DNA from: DASUCS01 sp041166745
GTDB taxonomy: Bacteria > Actinomycetota > Acidimicrobiia > Acidimicrobiales > JACDCH01
Direction of reading: 5' to 3'
DNA: 64,000 nt
Assembly (NCBI GenBank): GCA_041166745.1
Contig: JBEEGH010000001.1
Coordinates: 1 to 64,000 of the forward strand
Shown: piece after piece, positions 18,034 to 26,123 of the stretch
How positions within the stretch are numbered: the first letter of the stretch is position 1
How the letters are laid out: every line of letters begins with the position of its first letter
Made by a program: the position numbers and the translations under genes
The notes under the pieces: generated by a model
Seen by the model: only the letters and a program-made list of their open reading frames with translations
What the model was told of the DNA's origin: nothing
Database searches by the model: none

Positions 18034-18933
18034 TTATGACAACGTGGCCGTTGGTTGGGGTGAATGTAGGTCTTCGAATTCGTTGGGGGTGAGGTATCCG
18101 AGCGCGCTGTGGCGTCGGGCCGAGTTGTAGAAGTTTTCGATGTAGTCGGCGATGGCGACGGCCAGCTCGATGTTGGTGCGCCAGCGTTGCCGGTTGAGGA
18201 GCTCGATCTGCATCGAGCCCCAGAACGACTCCATGGGGGCGTTGTCGTAGCAGTCGCCGACCGTGCCCATCGAGCCGATGAGCCCGAGGCGTCGAACGTT
18301 CTCGGTGAACGCCCAGGACGTGAACTGGGCGCCGTGGTCGGAGTGGATGATGGTCGAAGGCGACGTCGGCCTCGAGCCGCTGGCCTTGGTCAGCGCGTCG
18401 TTGACCAACACTGCCTCGCACCGCCGGTCGATGGACCAGCCCACGACCTTGCGCGAGCAGAGGTCCAACACCGCGCAGCAATACAGCTTGCCTTCGCCGG
18501 TCGGGTGTTCGGTGATGTCGGTGAGCCACAGCTGGTTGGGGGCCGAGGCCACGAAGCACCGCTCGACGAGGTCCTCGCAGGTGGACGCGTTCTTGAGGTT
18601 CTTCACCCCTTTGCGCGGTCCCGGCAGTCCCTTGAGGCCGAGCTGGCGCATGATCTTCCACACCAGCTTCTTGTTGACGATGAGTCCCTGTTCGATCTCG
18701 AGCGCGGCACGGACGCGCAACATCCCATACGTGCCCCGGGAGCGGGCATGGATGTCGGCGATGGCGGCGGCCAACAGCACGTGGCGGATCTCTCGGTCGG
18801 TGGGGCGATGATGCTTGATCTTGTTGTAGGTCGAGCGGCTGAGCCCGACGACCTGACAGGCCAGACGTTCGGAGTAGCCCAGGTTGTTCAGCCCTCGGAC
18901 AACCTGGAACTTCCTTTTGGGCTGACCTTGTTC
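18034..18933 (-). CDS. IS3 OrfB transposase (DDE integrase core)
   Basis: About 300 residues from the frameshift region. It has a helical domain (LNNLGYSERLACQVVGLSRS) and then the retroviral-integrase-like core: the first Asp in NQLWLTDITEHP, the second in IIHSDHGAQFTS, and the Glu in NAPMESFWGSMQ. It ends YNSARRHSALGYLTPNEFE, a standard IS3 end. There is no own start codon; synthesis is expected as an OrfAB fusion by -1 frameshifting at the A4G run (18912-18921). The core looks complete. Confidence 0.85.
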   Translation of the reverse strand, partial: EQGQPKRKFQVVRGLNNLGYSERLACQVVGLSRSTYNKIKHHRPTDREIRHVLLAAAIADIHARSRGTYGMLRVRAALEIEQGLIVNKKLVWKIMRQLGLKGLPGPRKGVKNLKNASTCEDLVERCFVASAPNQLWLTDITEHPTGEGKLYCCAVLDLCSRKVVGWSIDRRCEAVLVNDALTKASGSRPTSPSTIIHSDHGAQFTSWAFTENVRRLGLIGSMGTVGDCYDNAPMESFWGSMQIELLNRQRWRTNIELAVAIADYIENFYNSARRHSALGYLTPNEFEDLHSPQPTATLS

Positions 18934-19198
18934 GCCTCCTCGAACAGCGCGCTCGCCGCCTTGACCAGCTTCAGCTCGGCCTCGAGCTCCTTGATCCGCC
19001 GGCGAGCACTCACCAACGGATCGGCGTCGTACTCTTCGCCCCCGGCCGCTGGCCCGCGTCGATGAGAGCCTGACGTCGCCACCGATACAAGGTGTGGCTG
19101 CAGATCCCGAGTTCGACAACGAGATCATTCACCGCCTCGCCGGCGAGCATCCGTTCACAGGTCAACCGCCGAAGCTCGGCGGGATAATGCCTTGGCAT
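18888..19198 (-). pseudogene. IS3 OrfA, frameshifted
   Basis: Starts MPRHYPAELRRLTCERMLAG, a helix-turn-helix OrfA. The first frame ends shortly after IDAGQRPG; the second part (GGEEYDADPLVSARRRIKE, then the coiled-coil leucine-rich end) is in another frame. Adding one base to the CCCCC run at 19039-19043 joins them as QRPGGEEYDADPL. This is not the normal programmed site, which lies further downstream at the AAAAG run. Confidence 0.75.
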
Positions 19199-19526
19199 AC
19201 TTGGCTCCTGAGAGACAGGGCCAAATTGTCACAACCGTGGTCCACTATTCGGGGGCAAGGTCATTTCCGCAGGTCGCACTCCTGGACTCTCGCGCTGCAG
19301 CCGCGTCAAGGGTCGAAATGGGACCAACGCTGGGACCAACGGCTCGCGGCTCACAACGACCCTGCTCTGCCATGAGCAGGTCATGGCTGAAGCCGACGCA
19401 TGTCGGTTTGCACCTCCGCACCGAGGTGGCCGCGAGTAACCAGATTCAGGTATCCGCCGGGCACAGCTTTCAAGGCATTCGCCATCGGCGCAGCACGGGC
19501 ACAAACGGTGCTTGCGCCTCTGGCAG

Positions 19527-20951
19527 CTACTGACCCTGAATCGATGGGTCCAAGTCGTCAAAGAGACTCGGCGGAAGCGAGACGCTCGCGACAACCCGGC
19601 GCAGCTCCTGAATCTCGGCCCGGTCCCTGTCATCACTAAGCGGCCAGAGCATCGGCAGTCCTCGCTCGAGCAAGGCCTCGACGTCGAACACTGCGTTGGT
19701 GTGACCGCTTGCAACCCGAGATGCGAAGTCGCACTCAAGGTGCTTGCCAGCAACGATCAAGCCCACGCGCTCGATCACCGTGCCAGGGAGCTCACCAACA
19801 GACGCGAGAACGACGTCAGTAGCCGGATCGAACATGGTCTCCGATCGAATCGTGACGGTCTTCGCATCGCCCGCCACGATGGTCACTGTCTCCACCTGCT
19901 CGTGACTGGTTCGATGACGGAATGCCTCGAAATCAAGACCGCGAGCCTCGTCAGGTTTCATCGCGAGGTCGTCGCGGCGCGGCGCCATGTAGGCGATGAA
20001 GTCAGACCCTCGGAGTACCAGCCCACCGGACTCAATGGCCCACGAGGGACCCGAATCATCAAGGCTTCGCTGCGATGCCTTTACTAGAAGGGCCCGGGCA
20101 TACAGACGGTCTGCGTTGGCGCGAACGAATGGCGCAAGATTCGAAGCCTCCCGGATGCCGATCGACAACAGACGCTCGAGAGTGATGAGCCGCCCGACTG
20201 AACGCCAGAACCCCGGGTCGTCAGACGGCGCCTCGTCCAACAGGAACCGCAAACCGGCATCATCAACGCCTCCAAGATCAGTCGGCACCGGAAACGCAGT
20301 TGGATCGCCCCCGGTGGCCTCCCACACGATGCGGCCGAAGTTCAGCAGTCGGTCGGACTGGCGTTGATCTAGGTGGTCACTCAGTATCGGCACCGCCTCT
20401 TGAACGATCAGAGGCTCATGGGTGCGCGCTCCGGAGAAAAAGCCCTCCGAGGCCGCGGCTAGCCCACCGGCCGTGGCCTCTCTTATGACCCCCCTGCCGC
20501 CCTTGAGCAGCGCCGCCGGCAGGACTTGCGTGAAGTTGGCCGAAGGCGGCGATTCCGTGAACCGCTCCACGGCCGCGGGTTCCGTGACCATTACTCGAGT
20601 GTCAGAGGACGCTGCACCGATCGAACCCTCCACACCATCGCCGTCGGACGCGTCTAGGGCACCGAGGCCAAGAAGTAGGGGACGAGTGTCCGCGAGGTAA
20701 CGAAGATCGCCTGAAAGAAACGCTGTGCTTGTATCCAGCCGAAGGAAGACGTCCCGCGTTCGGTCTTGCTCACGCGGCCACGTCACAACGAAGTCGGGAA
20801 CAAACGAATGGTTGAAGTAGCCAGTGTCCTTGACCTCGGCCGAGCGATCGAGCCTATGGAGCGCGTTCGCAACGACGTGCTTCACAGCAGCGATGCTGTC
20901 GTCCCACCCACGGACCTCAAGTCCGTCAAGAATTTCGGTCTGCAGGCTCAT
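19527..20951 (-). CDS. Hypothetical protein coupled to nuclease-like gene
   Basis: A 474-residue soluble protein starting MSLQTEILDGLEVRGWDDS. It has no membrane segment and no motif I can name. The N-terminal 70 residues include VPDFVVTW and RDVFLRLD, which could be a second restriction-like fold. The C-terminal half is mixed alpha/beta. Its ATG overlaps the stop of the upstream nuclease-like gene by four bases (ATGA, 20948-20951), so the two are made together. The pair lies in a mobile-element-rich region, which fits a defence function, but that is inference. Confidence 0.65.
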   Translation of the reverse strand: MSLQTEILDGLEVRGWDDSIAAVKHVVANALHRLDRSAEVKDTGYFNHSFVPDFVVTWPREQDRTRDVFLRLDTSTAFLSGDLRYLADTRPLLLGLGALDASDGDGVEGSIGAASSDTRVMVTEPAAVERFTESPPSANFTQVLPAALLKGGRGVIREATAGGLAAASEGFFSGARTHEPLIVQEAVPILSDHLDQRQSDRLLNFGRIVWEATGGDPTAFPVPTDLGGVDDAGLRFLLDEAPSDDPGFWRSVGRLITLERLLSIGIREASNLAPFVRANADRLYARALLVKASQRSLDDSGPSWAIESGGLVLRGSDFIAYMAPRRDDLAMKPDEARGLDFEAFRHRTSHEQVETVTIVAGDAKTVTIRSETMFDPATDVVLASVGELPGTVIERVGLIVAGKHLECDFASRVASGHTNAVFDVEALLERGLPMLWPLSDDRDRAEIQELRRVVASVSLPPSLFDDLDPSIQGQ

Positions 20952-21565
20952 GATGCGGTACGGAACTCAAGCAGAGCCTTGCGAACGTGCATCAGCTCAT
21001 CTCCATGAAGCGCGAGAACGACCTCTTGTCCGTCGGCAAGGACCACGACGAGCACCTTGCTCGCCACCCCTGTACCAACGACCGGGTCATACGGTGCGTC
21101 TCCCAATGCGATGTACTTGCAGGCATCGCTCCCGACGATCGCAGATTCAACAAACGTCGGGGTCAACAATTCGTCCCAGGTGTTTACGAGAAACGGCGCC
21201 CACGTGATCCAGAGAAAGTTGTCGTAGAACGCGCCTTGCTCTGCGGTGACTCGATAGCACTTTGCAAGGAACTTCCGGTACTCGGTGCCCTGGTCTGCAG
21301 CGGTCGCATACTTCTTGCTTTCCGCGAGGAACACCTCACCGTCAGCACCGCCACCGAGCATCGTGCCGCCTAGGTCGAATGAGAAGAAGTCGCCTTGCGC
21401 GTCCGAGTCCGCCGGCGCGCCCGCTTTTCGAAACTGCAACTTCTCGATGCCGACCGAGGGGTTGTTCCATTTCACTTCGGCGCGGCAGGTCGACTCCAGC
21501 CATCGCTTCGCTCGTTGCGAGCCCTGCTCGCCGAGTTGCTGAATCTGTTCGCCTGTCGGCGGCAT
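20948..21565 (-). CDS. PD-(D/E)xK-like nuclease, possible defence gene
   Basis: A 205-residue protein starting MPPTGEQIQQLGEQGSQRAK. After an N-terminal helix comes QGDFFSFDLGG and, about 20 residues later, EVFLAESKKY. This is an Asp ... Glu-x-Lys spacing typical of PD-(D/E)xK restriction-type nucleases. A conserved-looking aromatic stretch follows (DNFLWITWAPFLV). It is first in a two-gene operon with the 474-residue protein. The substrate could be DNA or RNA; the nuclease call rests on motif reading only. Confidence 0.55.
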   Translation of the reverse strand: MPPTGEQIQQLGEQGSQRAKRWLESTCRAEVKWNNPSVGIEKLQFRKAGAPADSDAQGDFFSFDLGGTMLGGGADGEVFLAESKKYATAADQGTEYRKFLAKCYRVTAEQGAFYDNFLWITWAPFLVNTWDELLTPTFVESAIVGSDACKYIALGDAPYDPVVGTGVASKVLVVVLADGQEVVLALHGDELMHVRKALLEFRTAS

Positions 21566-21653
21566 TCGTCCAAGCTACTAATGCTTGAACGGAGGCGACC
21601 GTCCGGCTTCACACCACCCCTCCCGTCGTTGTGGTTCGGGCCTCTGTAGGCCT

Positions 21654-22478
21654 TCACGATCCGCCACTGATCGCTGCGTTATCGAGCCGGCGATGCAGCA
21701 TCGACGCCAACGTCATCATGTCGAGCGCCTCCGCCCGTGATGTTGCCCAGACGACCTTGGGGGCATGAGCCGATGGGTTGCGGAACGTGCCAAACAGACC
21801 CTTCAGGAGCATGGTCAGCCCCGTCTGCTCCGATCGCTCCCAGTCAGTTGACAACCCGTTGAAAGCGACGACCGGACCTGACGCCATAGAGCACGAGCCA
21901 TCGACGAGGGCCGCTCCATCACCTACGTGTCCGCTCAGGTCACGAAGCTTCTGAGCGACGCTCTTGCTGGCCTCAAGCACAGCGTGGAAGTAGTTCTGCT
22001 GCATCAACTCTGCGCGGCAGAAGTACAAGACATCCGGATGTACGTTCCGGCGCGTCAACTCTGCGCGAAGCCCATCTGCCCTCTGCTGTGCCTCTTCAAG
22101 CGTGCGCGCCGCCTGAACGCGGGCCACCCTGCCGTCGTCGCGGACTTTGAAGCCTGCCAGGAGCAACCTCTCATTGACAGCAGCTCTGTGCGACTCGAAG
22201 TCCCCTGACGACGGGAAGCGCACAGGTTGCATTACATCGCCAACCAGCCTCACCAGCGGGCGGCCGTCGCCTTGCCGGTTTTGCGCGGCCGCTACAGCAT
22301 TGAACAGACGCTTCCACTTGGTGTTGCGTTCCTCACCAGCCGGTTCGGAGGTCTTGAGTGGCGCAATGAGATTCGGAATCTGGGCACCGGTCACCGCCTC
22401 GCCAAGGACGCGACAAACCATCTCGACAGTTGAAGAAGAAAAGGGTGCAGGTGGGTCGGCCACGAGACCATTGTTCAT
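21654..22478 (-). CDS. TIGR02391-type (Ymh-like) protein
   Basis: A 274-residue protein starting MNNGLVADPPAPFSSST. The C-terminal 120 residues have the features of the TIGR02391 family: YFHAVLEASKSVAQKLRD, then DGAALVD, VVAFNGL, GLTMLLKGLFGTFRNPSAHA and a final helix (LASMLHRRLDNA). The family is found on plasmids, phages and in defence islands and may be a HEPN-like helical domain, but its biochemistry is not established. The frame remains open to 22676, but there is no better start. The ribosome site is weak. Confidence 0.65.
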   Translation of the reverse strand: MNNGLVADPPAPFSSSTVEMVCRVLGEAVTGAQIPNLIAPLKTSEPAGEERNTKWKRLFNAVAAAQNRQGDGRPLVRLVGDVMQPVRFPSSGDFESHRAAVNERLLLAGFKVRDDGRVARVQAARTLEEAQQRADGLRAELTRRNVHPDVLYFCRAELMQQNYFHAVLEASKSVAQKLRDLSGHVGDGAALVDGSCSMASGPVVAFNGLSTDWERSEQTGLTMLLKGLFGTFRNPSAHAPKVVWATSRAEALDMMTLASMLHRRLDNAAISGGS

Positions 22479-22880
22479 GACGACGCCGTTGGGGAGTTGT
22501 GAAATTGCGACACGCTGCGAGATGCGCCGGCAGTCGAATGCCGAACCGCACGCCCGTGATGGGTAGCAGCTCGCAACCGGGACGACGACACCTGGTGAAG
22601 GTGGCGCATCGACGCGTCGGGGCAACATCTGGGCACAGGATCGGCGGGGCACCAATCGCCAACGAGGTCTCCGCATGGGCGCGACCCGTCCCAGTCAGCC
22701 TGACCGGGTCGATCTAGGGAGTGTCACCGAACGGCACTTCGGGGACAGCGATGCGGCACGGGCCGGGCCCTGCGGGCACCAGCTACGGTCCATTCCCGGT
22801 GACGACCTGAAGCTGCAGCTCGACGTGGACGGCGCGAGGCAGCTGACGTCGTCGGACCCCGCAGGGCGAGCCGTTGCTCC
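22479..22880. other. Gene-free stretch
   Basis: About 400 bases with no supported gene, located between two minus-strand genes. Frames here have atypical composition and no ribosome sites. It may hold the promoter of the TIGR02391-type gene. Confidence 0.5.
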
Positions 22881-23855
22881 TTAGAGCTCGCGGACTGGCC
22901 GGGCAGCGAGTTTGTCTAGAACCCGCTCAGGGTCCTCGACCAGCGCGACGAGACTCCTAAGGCGACGGGCCCATCCGGTCGGGTCTTCCCCGTCCTCCCA
23001 CCTGACCGCTGACTCGAACTGTCTCTGCATCGTGGCAGGGAGACTGGAAGCGAGGGCCTCGGCGGTCTCTCTCGCCGCCTTGGCACGATGCGTTTCCCTG
23101 TAGAGGAACGGAAACCTGCTGAGTTCGGCGGGCAACGGTTGCAGCTCGATCGGGGCCGACTGAAGTGCTGCTGCGGTCTCGACAACCCAAGGATCATCGT
23201 CGGCAGTGGCCAGTGGAATCGGCACGCACTGGACGGCGGCGATGGCCGAGGGACGAACCGCTGCGGAGAGTCCGCCGGGGTCCTCATGCACGTTTACGTA
23301 GCGGACGACGTCGGTCTCGGGAGTGGCGATCTCGTCGAGCCAGACATCGCCGAAACTGCTAGTGGGGTCGATCGTCGAGCCGGGCTGGATCGCTACGTCC
23401 GGCCGCAGGCGCACGCCATACAGGTAGAACTGCTCGCCTTTACCGCCCTGGTCGCTCATTCGCCGGAGCATGTTGTGGACGGCCGACTCGTACGTACCGA
23501 TGTGGGGAGCCTTGATGCTCTGGCGATGAGCCCAACGGACGGCGGACTCCTCGCCCATCATCTGCCGCGTCTCGTCGGTGAGCTTTGACGAGAAGTCGAC
23601 GGGATTCGGCCAGTCTTGATTCGTGGAGCTGTGGAACCAGGTCACTTCAGTGGCGAACTGGTCCTCCAACACGGGATCAGCTGGGTCTCCGGAGAACTGG
23701 AGGGCGTCGCCGAACTCCGCTCTGGCATCACATCCCGGACACCCGTGGGCGCCCTCGCTGTAACGCTCGTACCACTCCAGATCGACCGTGCAGGTGTAGC
23801 CGCACCGGTCATGGCGCACATGACGGTCGCGGAAGAAGTCGACTGGAATGTCCAT
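22881..23855 (-). CDS. Hypothetical protein with zinc-ribbon-like start
   Basis: A 324-residue protein starting MDIPVDFFRDRHVRHDR. Early cysteines (CGYTC, then about 19 residues later CPGC) form a zinc-ribbon-like pattern. The middle contains RQMMGEESAVRWAHRQSIKAPH and a region with DVWLDEI. No catalytic motif is clear. The long upstream extension of the frame to 24281 looks non-coding, and AGAAGGTGGAGG lies directly before the ATG at 23855. The function is unknown. Confidence 0.55.
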   Translation of the reverse strand: MDIPVDFFRDRHVRHDRCGYTCTVDLEWYERYSEGAHGCPGCDARAEFGDALQFSGDPADPVLEDQFATEVTWFHSSTNQDWPNPVDFSSKLTDETRQMMGEESAVRWAHRQSIKAPHIGTYESAVHNMLRRMSDQGGKGEQFYLYGVRLRPDVAIQPGSTIDPTSSFGDVWLDEIATPETDVVRYVNVHEDPGGLSAAVRPSAIAAVQCVPIPLATADDDPWVVETAAALQSAPIELQPLPAELSRFPFLYRETHRAKAARETAEALASSLPATMQRQFESAVRWEDGEDPTGWARRLRSLVALVEDPERVLDKLAARPVREL

Positions 23856-24033
23856 CCTCCACCTTCTGCGTTCGTGCACGTCAAGAACCGTCAATCGACG
23901 GAGACGGTACCGAGGTGTCAGCAGGCGGGATGGCGGTGGAGACCGGCCCGCGCATCGACACCCCACGAAGTTGCGACGGGCGCCGCTATCGCCGGGAGCG
24001 TGACCATGCTGGGTGTCGGCGATGATCTTGCGG

Positions 24034-24501
24034 ATGAGGACGCCGATAGGCCCTGAAGCGCAGCGACCGAACCCGGCTCTCGAGCCGCTGGCACCATTGG
24101 TCGGCCAGTGGCGCACGACGGGCACGCATCCACTGATCCCAGGCACGACGTTCCACGGCCGGACGTCGTTCGAGTGGCACGAAGGCGGTGGGTTCGTCTT
24201 GATGCGCTCGGAGATCGACGAGCCGGAGATCCCCAGCGCCGTGGCTGTCTTGGGCTCCGACGACGCCGCCGGCACGTTCACGATGATCTACTTCGACGAG
24301 CGCGGGATCTCCCGCCGGTACACGGTCGAGGTGGCGCCCGGCGAAGGGCTTTGGCACCGCGACGAAGCCGGGTTCGCCCAGCGGATGGTCGTCACCATCG
24401 CCGCCGACGGCAACCGACTCGAGGCGCAAGGGACGATGTCGCACGACGGCGGCCCGTGGGAGAACGACCTACAACTCACGTACGAGCGCATGGACTCGTA
24501 G
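24034..24501 (+). CDS. DUF1579-like lipocalin-fold protein
   Basis: About 155 residues. The pattern LEPLAPLVGQWRTTGTHP, then FEWHEGGGFVLMRSEID, then FTMIYFDERGISRRY and a C-terminal LQLTYERMD fits the beta-barrel DUF1579/THAP4-heme-binding-like group. These are small cytoplasmic proteins of uncertain role. Several starts are possible (24013 GTG, 24022 ATG, 24034 ATG); the last is used because it is closest to the conserved region. Confidence 0.65.
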   Translation: MRTPIGPEAQRPNPALEPLAPLVGQWRTTGTHPLIPGTTFHGRTSFEWHEGGGFVLMRSEIDEPEIPSAVAVLGSDDAAGTFTMIYFDERGISRRYTVEVAPGEGLWHRDEAGFAQRMVVTIAADGNRLEAQGTMSHDGGPWENDLQLTYERMDS

Positions 24502-24608
24502 ACGTAACTCACGATGACGCTCCGATCCGCCAACCCGATCGGCGCGCGCCGGAGCCTGCCCCCCGGGGAACGCCGGCTGATGATTGATGGCCGCGCCAAG
24601 CGGCTCTG

Positions 24609-25733
24609 CTACATCGGCAAACCACAGTGTGGGCAGGGCTTCGGATCAGGCTTCGCGAGTGCCATGGCTGCCATAGCCTGTCGAAGCTGGAAGTGCTGTG
24701 GGGCTTCCTTTTCGCGTGCGATCACTTGCTGTACGCCGCCCATATCCCTGGTGAACTCGAAATCAGCGAAGCCCGGCACAGTCCGGTACAGGAGGTAGTG
24801 GTCGACCGACGCCTGGACACATGCGGCTAGAGACGTGCAGGCGAGAACTGCAGAGCGCATCTCCATGGATCCCCCGCGAGCTGAGATCGTGACCGGGCCA
24901 CGAGGATCGACTCTGAGGTCGAAAACCGGTCCGGCCTCAGCCCCTGGGCGGTCATGCTTCCCGGCTCCTACCGCGTATTCGTCGATGTGCTCTGACATGT
25001 CTCGTAGCGAGACGAGGTGAGGCACAGCGTGGTCGAAGCGACGGAGCGCCTCCGTCAAGTGGCGTCCGGGCATCTCCCCGGCGAGGTGTCCAGCAGTACG
25101 ACGAAGCCGCCGCGCGGAGCCAGCGAGAGCGAGCGCGTCGACACGGATCTGAGGCTCAAGCCTGTGCCGGGCTCGCCATGCAGTTGGGCCTGTCGCTTCT
25201 AGGTACTGGCGTACCCCCTGCTCCAGTCGTGCATGGTGGAGGTTGACTTCCAACATCTGGAACCCCGGCGAAGCATCTCCTGTGGACCGGACGTGGAACT
25301 GCTGACCGCGCTCTGCGACTCGGATGCTGTCGAGGCCGCCGTGGTCGACCAGTTGCTCCTCGAGCTGACGACGCACCTCATCCGCCACCGCCGCGAGCGC
25401 CTCGTCCGTCGGTGCGATGTCGCGAGCGACCTGTGAAATCTGGTCGGCGATGATCGGGGTTACGCGGTTGAGGAAGGAGCTGTTCTCGTCGAGCGTGAAC
25501 TCCCACACCCCCGGGTATTCGTCGGGTTCAACAAGCAGGCCGTCGACGCCGTGGAAGGCGGCGACCTCAACGATCTGGTCGAGTAGGGCGACAAGGGCAG
25601 GAGTGGGCTCGTCGTCTAGTTGAAGCAGGACGGTTCGCCAACCCACGCCCAACATCATGTCCGCCTCTACAAAGCGTTGGAAGCGAGATGCAACTGCCGC
25701 GCGCCGTCCCGATCGCGGAGGCACCTTGACCAC
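24609..25733 (-). CDS. Hypothetical protein with C-terminal CxxC
   Basis: A 374-residue protein starting MVKVPPRSGRRAAVASRF. The last residues are PKPCPHCGLPM, a CPHC knuckle that may bind zinc with a histidine. An internal segment (SAVLACTSLAACVQASVDHYLLY) is mildly hydrophobic but too polar for a clear membrane span. The function is unknown. It is followed 107 bases on by the convergent DUF1579-like gene. Confidence 0.5.
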   Translation of the reverse strand: MVKVPPRSGRRAAVASRFQRFVEADMMLGVGWRTVLLQLDDEPTPALVALLDQIVEVAAFHGVDGLLVEPDEYPGVWEFTLDENSSFLNRVTPIIADQISQVARDIAPTDEALAAVADEVRRQLEEQLVDHGGLDSIRVAERGQQFHVRSTGDASPGFQMLEVNLHHARLEQGVRQYLEATGPTAWRARHRLEPQIRVDALALAGSARRLRRTAGHLAGEMPGRHLTEALRRFDHAVPHLVSLRDMSEHIDEYAVGAGKHDRPGAEAGPVFDLRVDPRGPVTISARGGSMEMRSAVLACTSLAACVQASVDHYLLYRTVPGFADFEFTRDMGGVQQVIAREKEAPQHFQLRQAMAAMALAKPDPKPCPHCGLPM

Positions 25734-25772
25734 CGCTAATCGGTGCGTCCCCCAACGCCGGCTTGCGGACGA

Positions 25773-26104
25773 CTAAAAGACCCGTTGCATCCAGACGGAA
25801 CTGATGTATTCACCGTCCTTGATTGCGTAGTCGCGGAAGATCCCTACTTCGGTGAAGCCCAAATTTTCGGTGCAGCGCCACCGACGCGTCGTTCGGCAGC
25901 GCGATGCCAGCGAGAGCGACATGCACCGGCTCGTTCACAAGAGACTCGATCAACGCGGAGTACAGCAGGCTGCCGAGCCCGTGACCGTGGTGTTCCTCGT
26001 GCAGCGAGACGCCGAACTCGACCGTTTCACGGCCAGCCCCGCTTGAGGAGGCCGATCTCAGCCACTCGTGCGTGACCGTGATTCGCGGGAGGAAATTGCA
26101 CGGT
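25773..26104 (-). pseudogene. GNAT acetyltransferase remnant
   Basis: Pieces in different frames read FPPANHGHARVAEIGLLKRG, then ETVEFGVSLHEEHHGHGLGSLL (the GNAT acetyl-CoA loop is HHGHGLGS), then NDASVALH and finally LGFTEVGIFRDYAIKDGEYI to VWMQRVF. Removing one C from the GGTGC region at about 25869 would restore the last switch. The N-terminal third is missing, cut off by the divergent protease gene. It is a frameshifted, 5'-truncated N-acetyltransferase gene. Confidence 0.6.
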
Positions 26105-26123
26105 CGCTGCCCAAAACAGTGGC

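Larger units (their letters stand above)
18020..19247 (-). mobile_element. IS3-family insertion sequence
   Basis: About 1.23 kb bounded by imperfect terminal inverted repeats. The left end reads TGGTGGACCACGGGTTATGA and the right end, read inward on the other strand, TAGTGGACCACGGTTGTGAC. It carries OrfA and OrfB with a putative slippery run CCAAAAGGAA (18912-18921) between them. No convincing target duplication is visible (left flank ATT, right flank TTC). OrfA has an extra frameshift, so the copy is probably inactive unless that is a read error. Confidence 0.8.
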
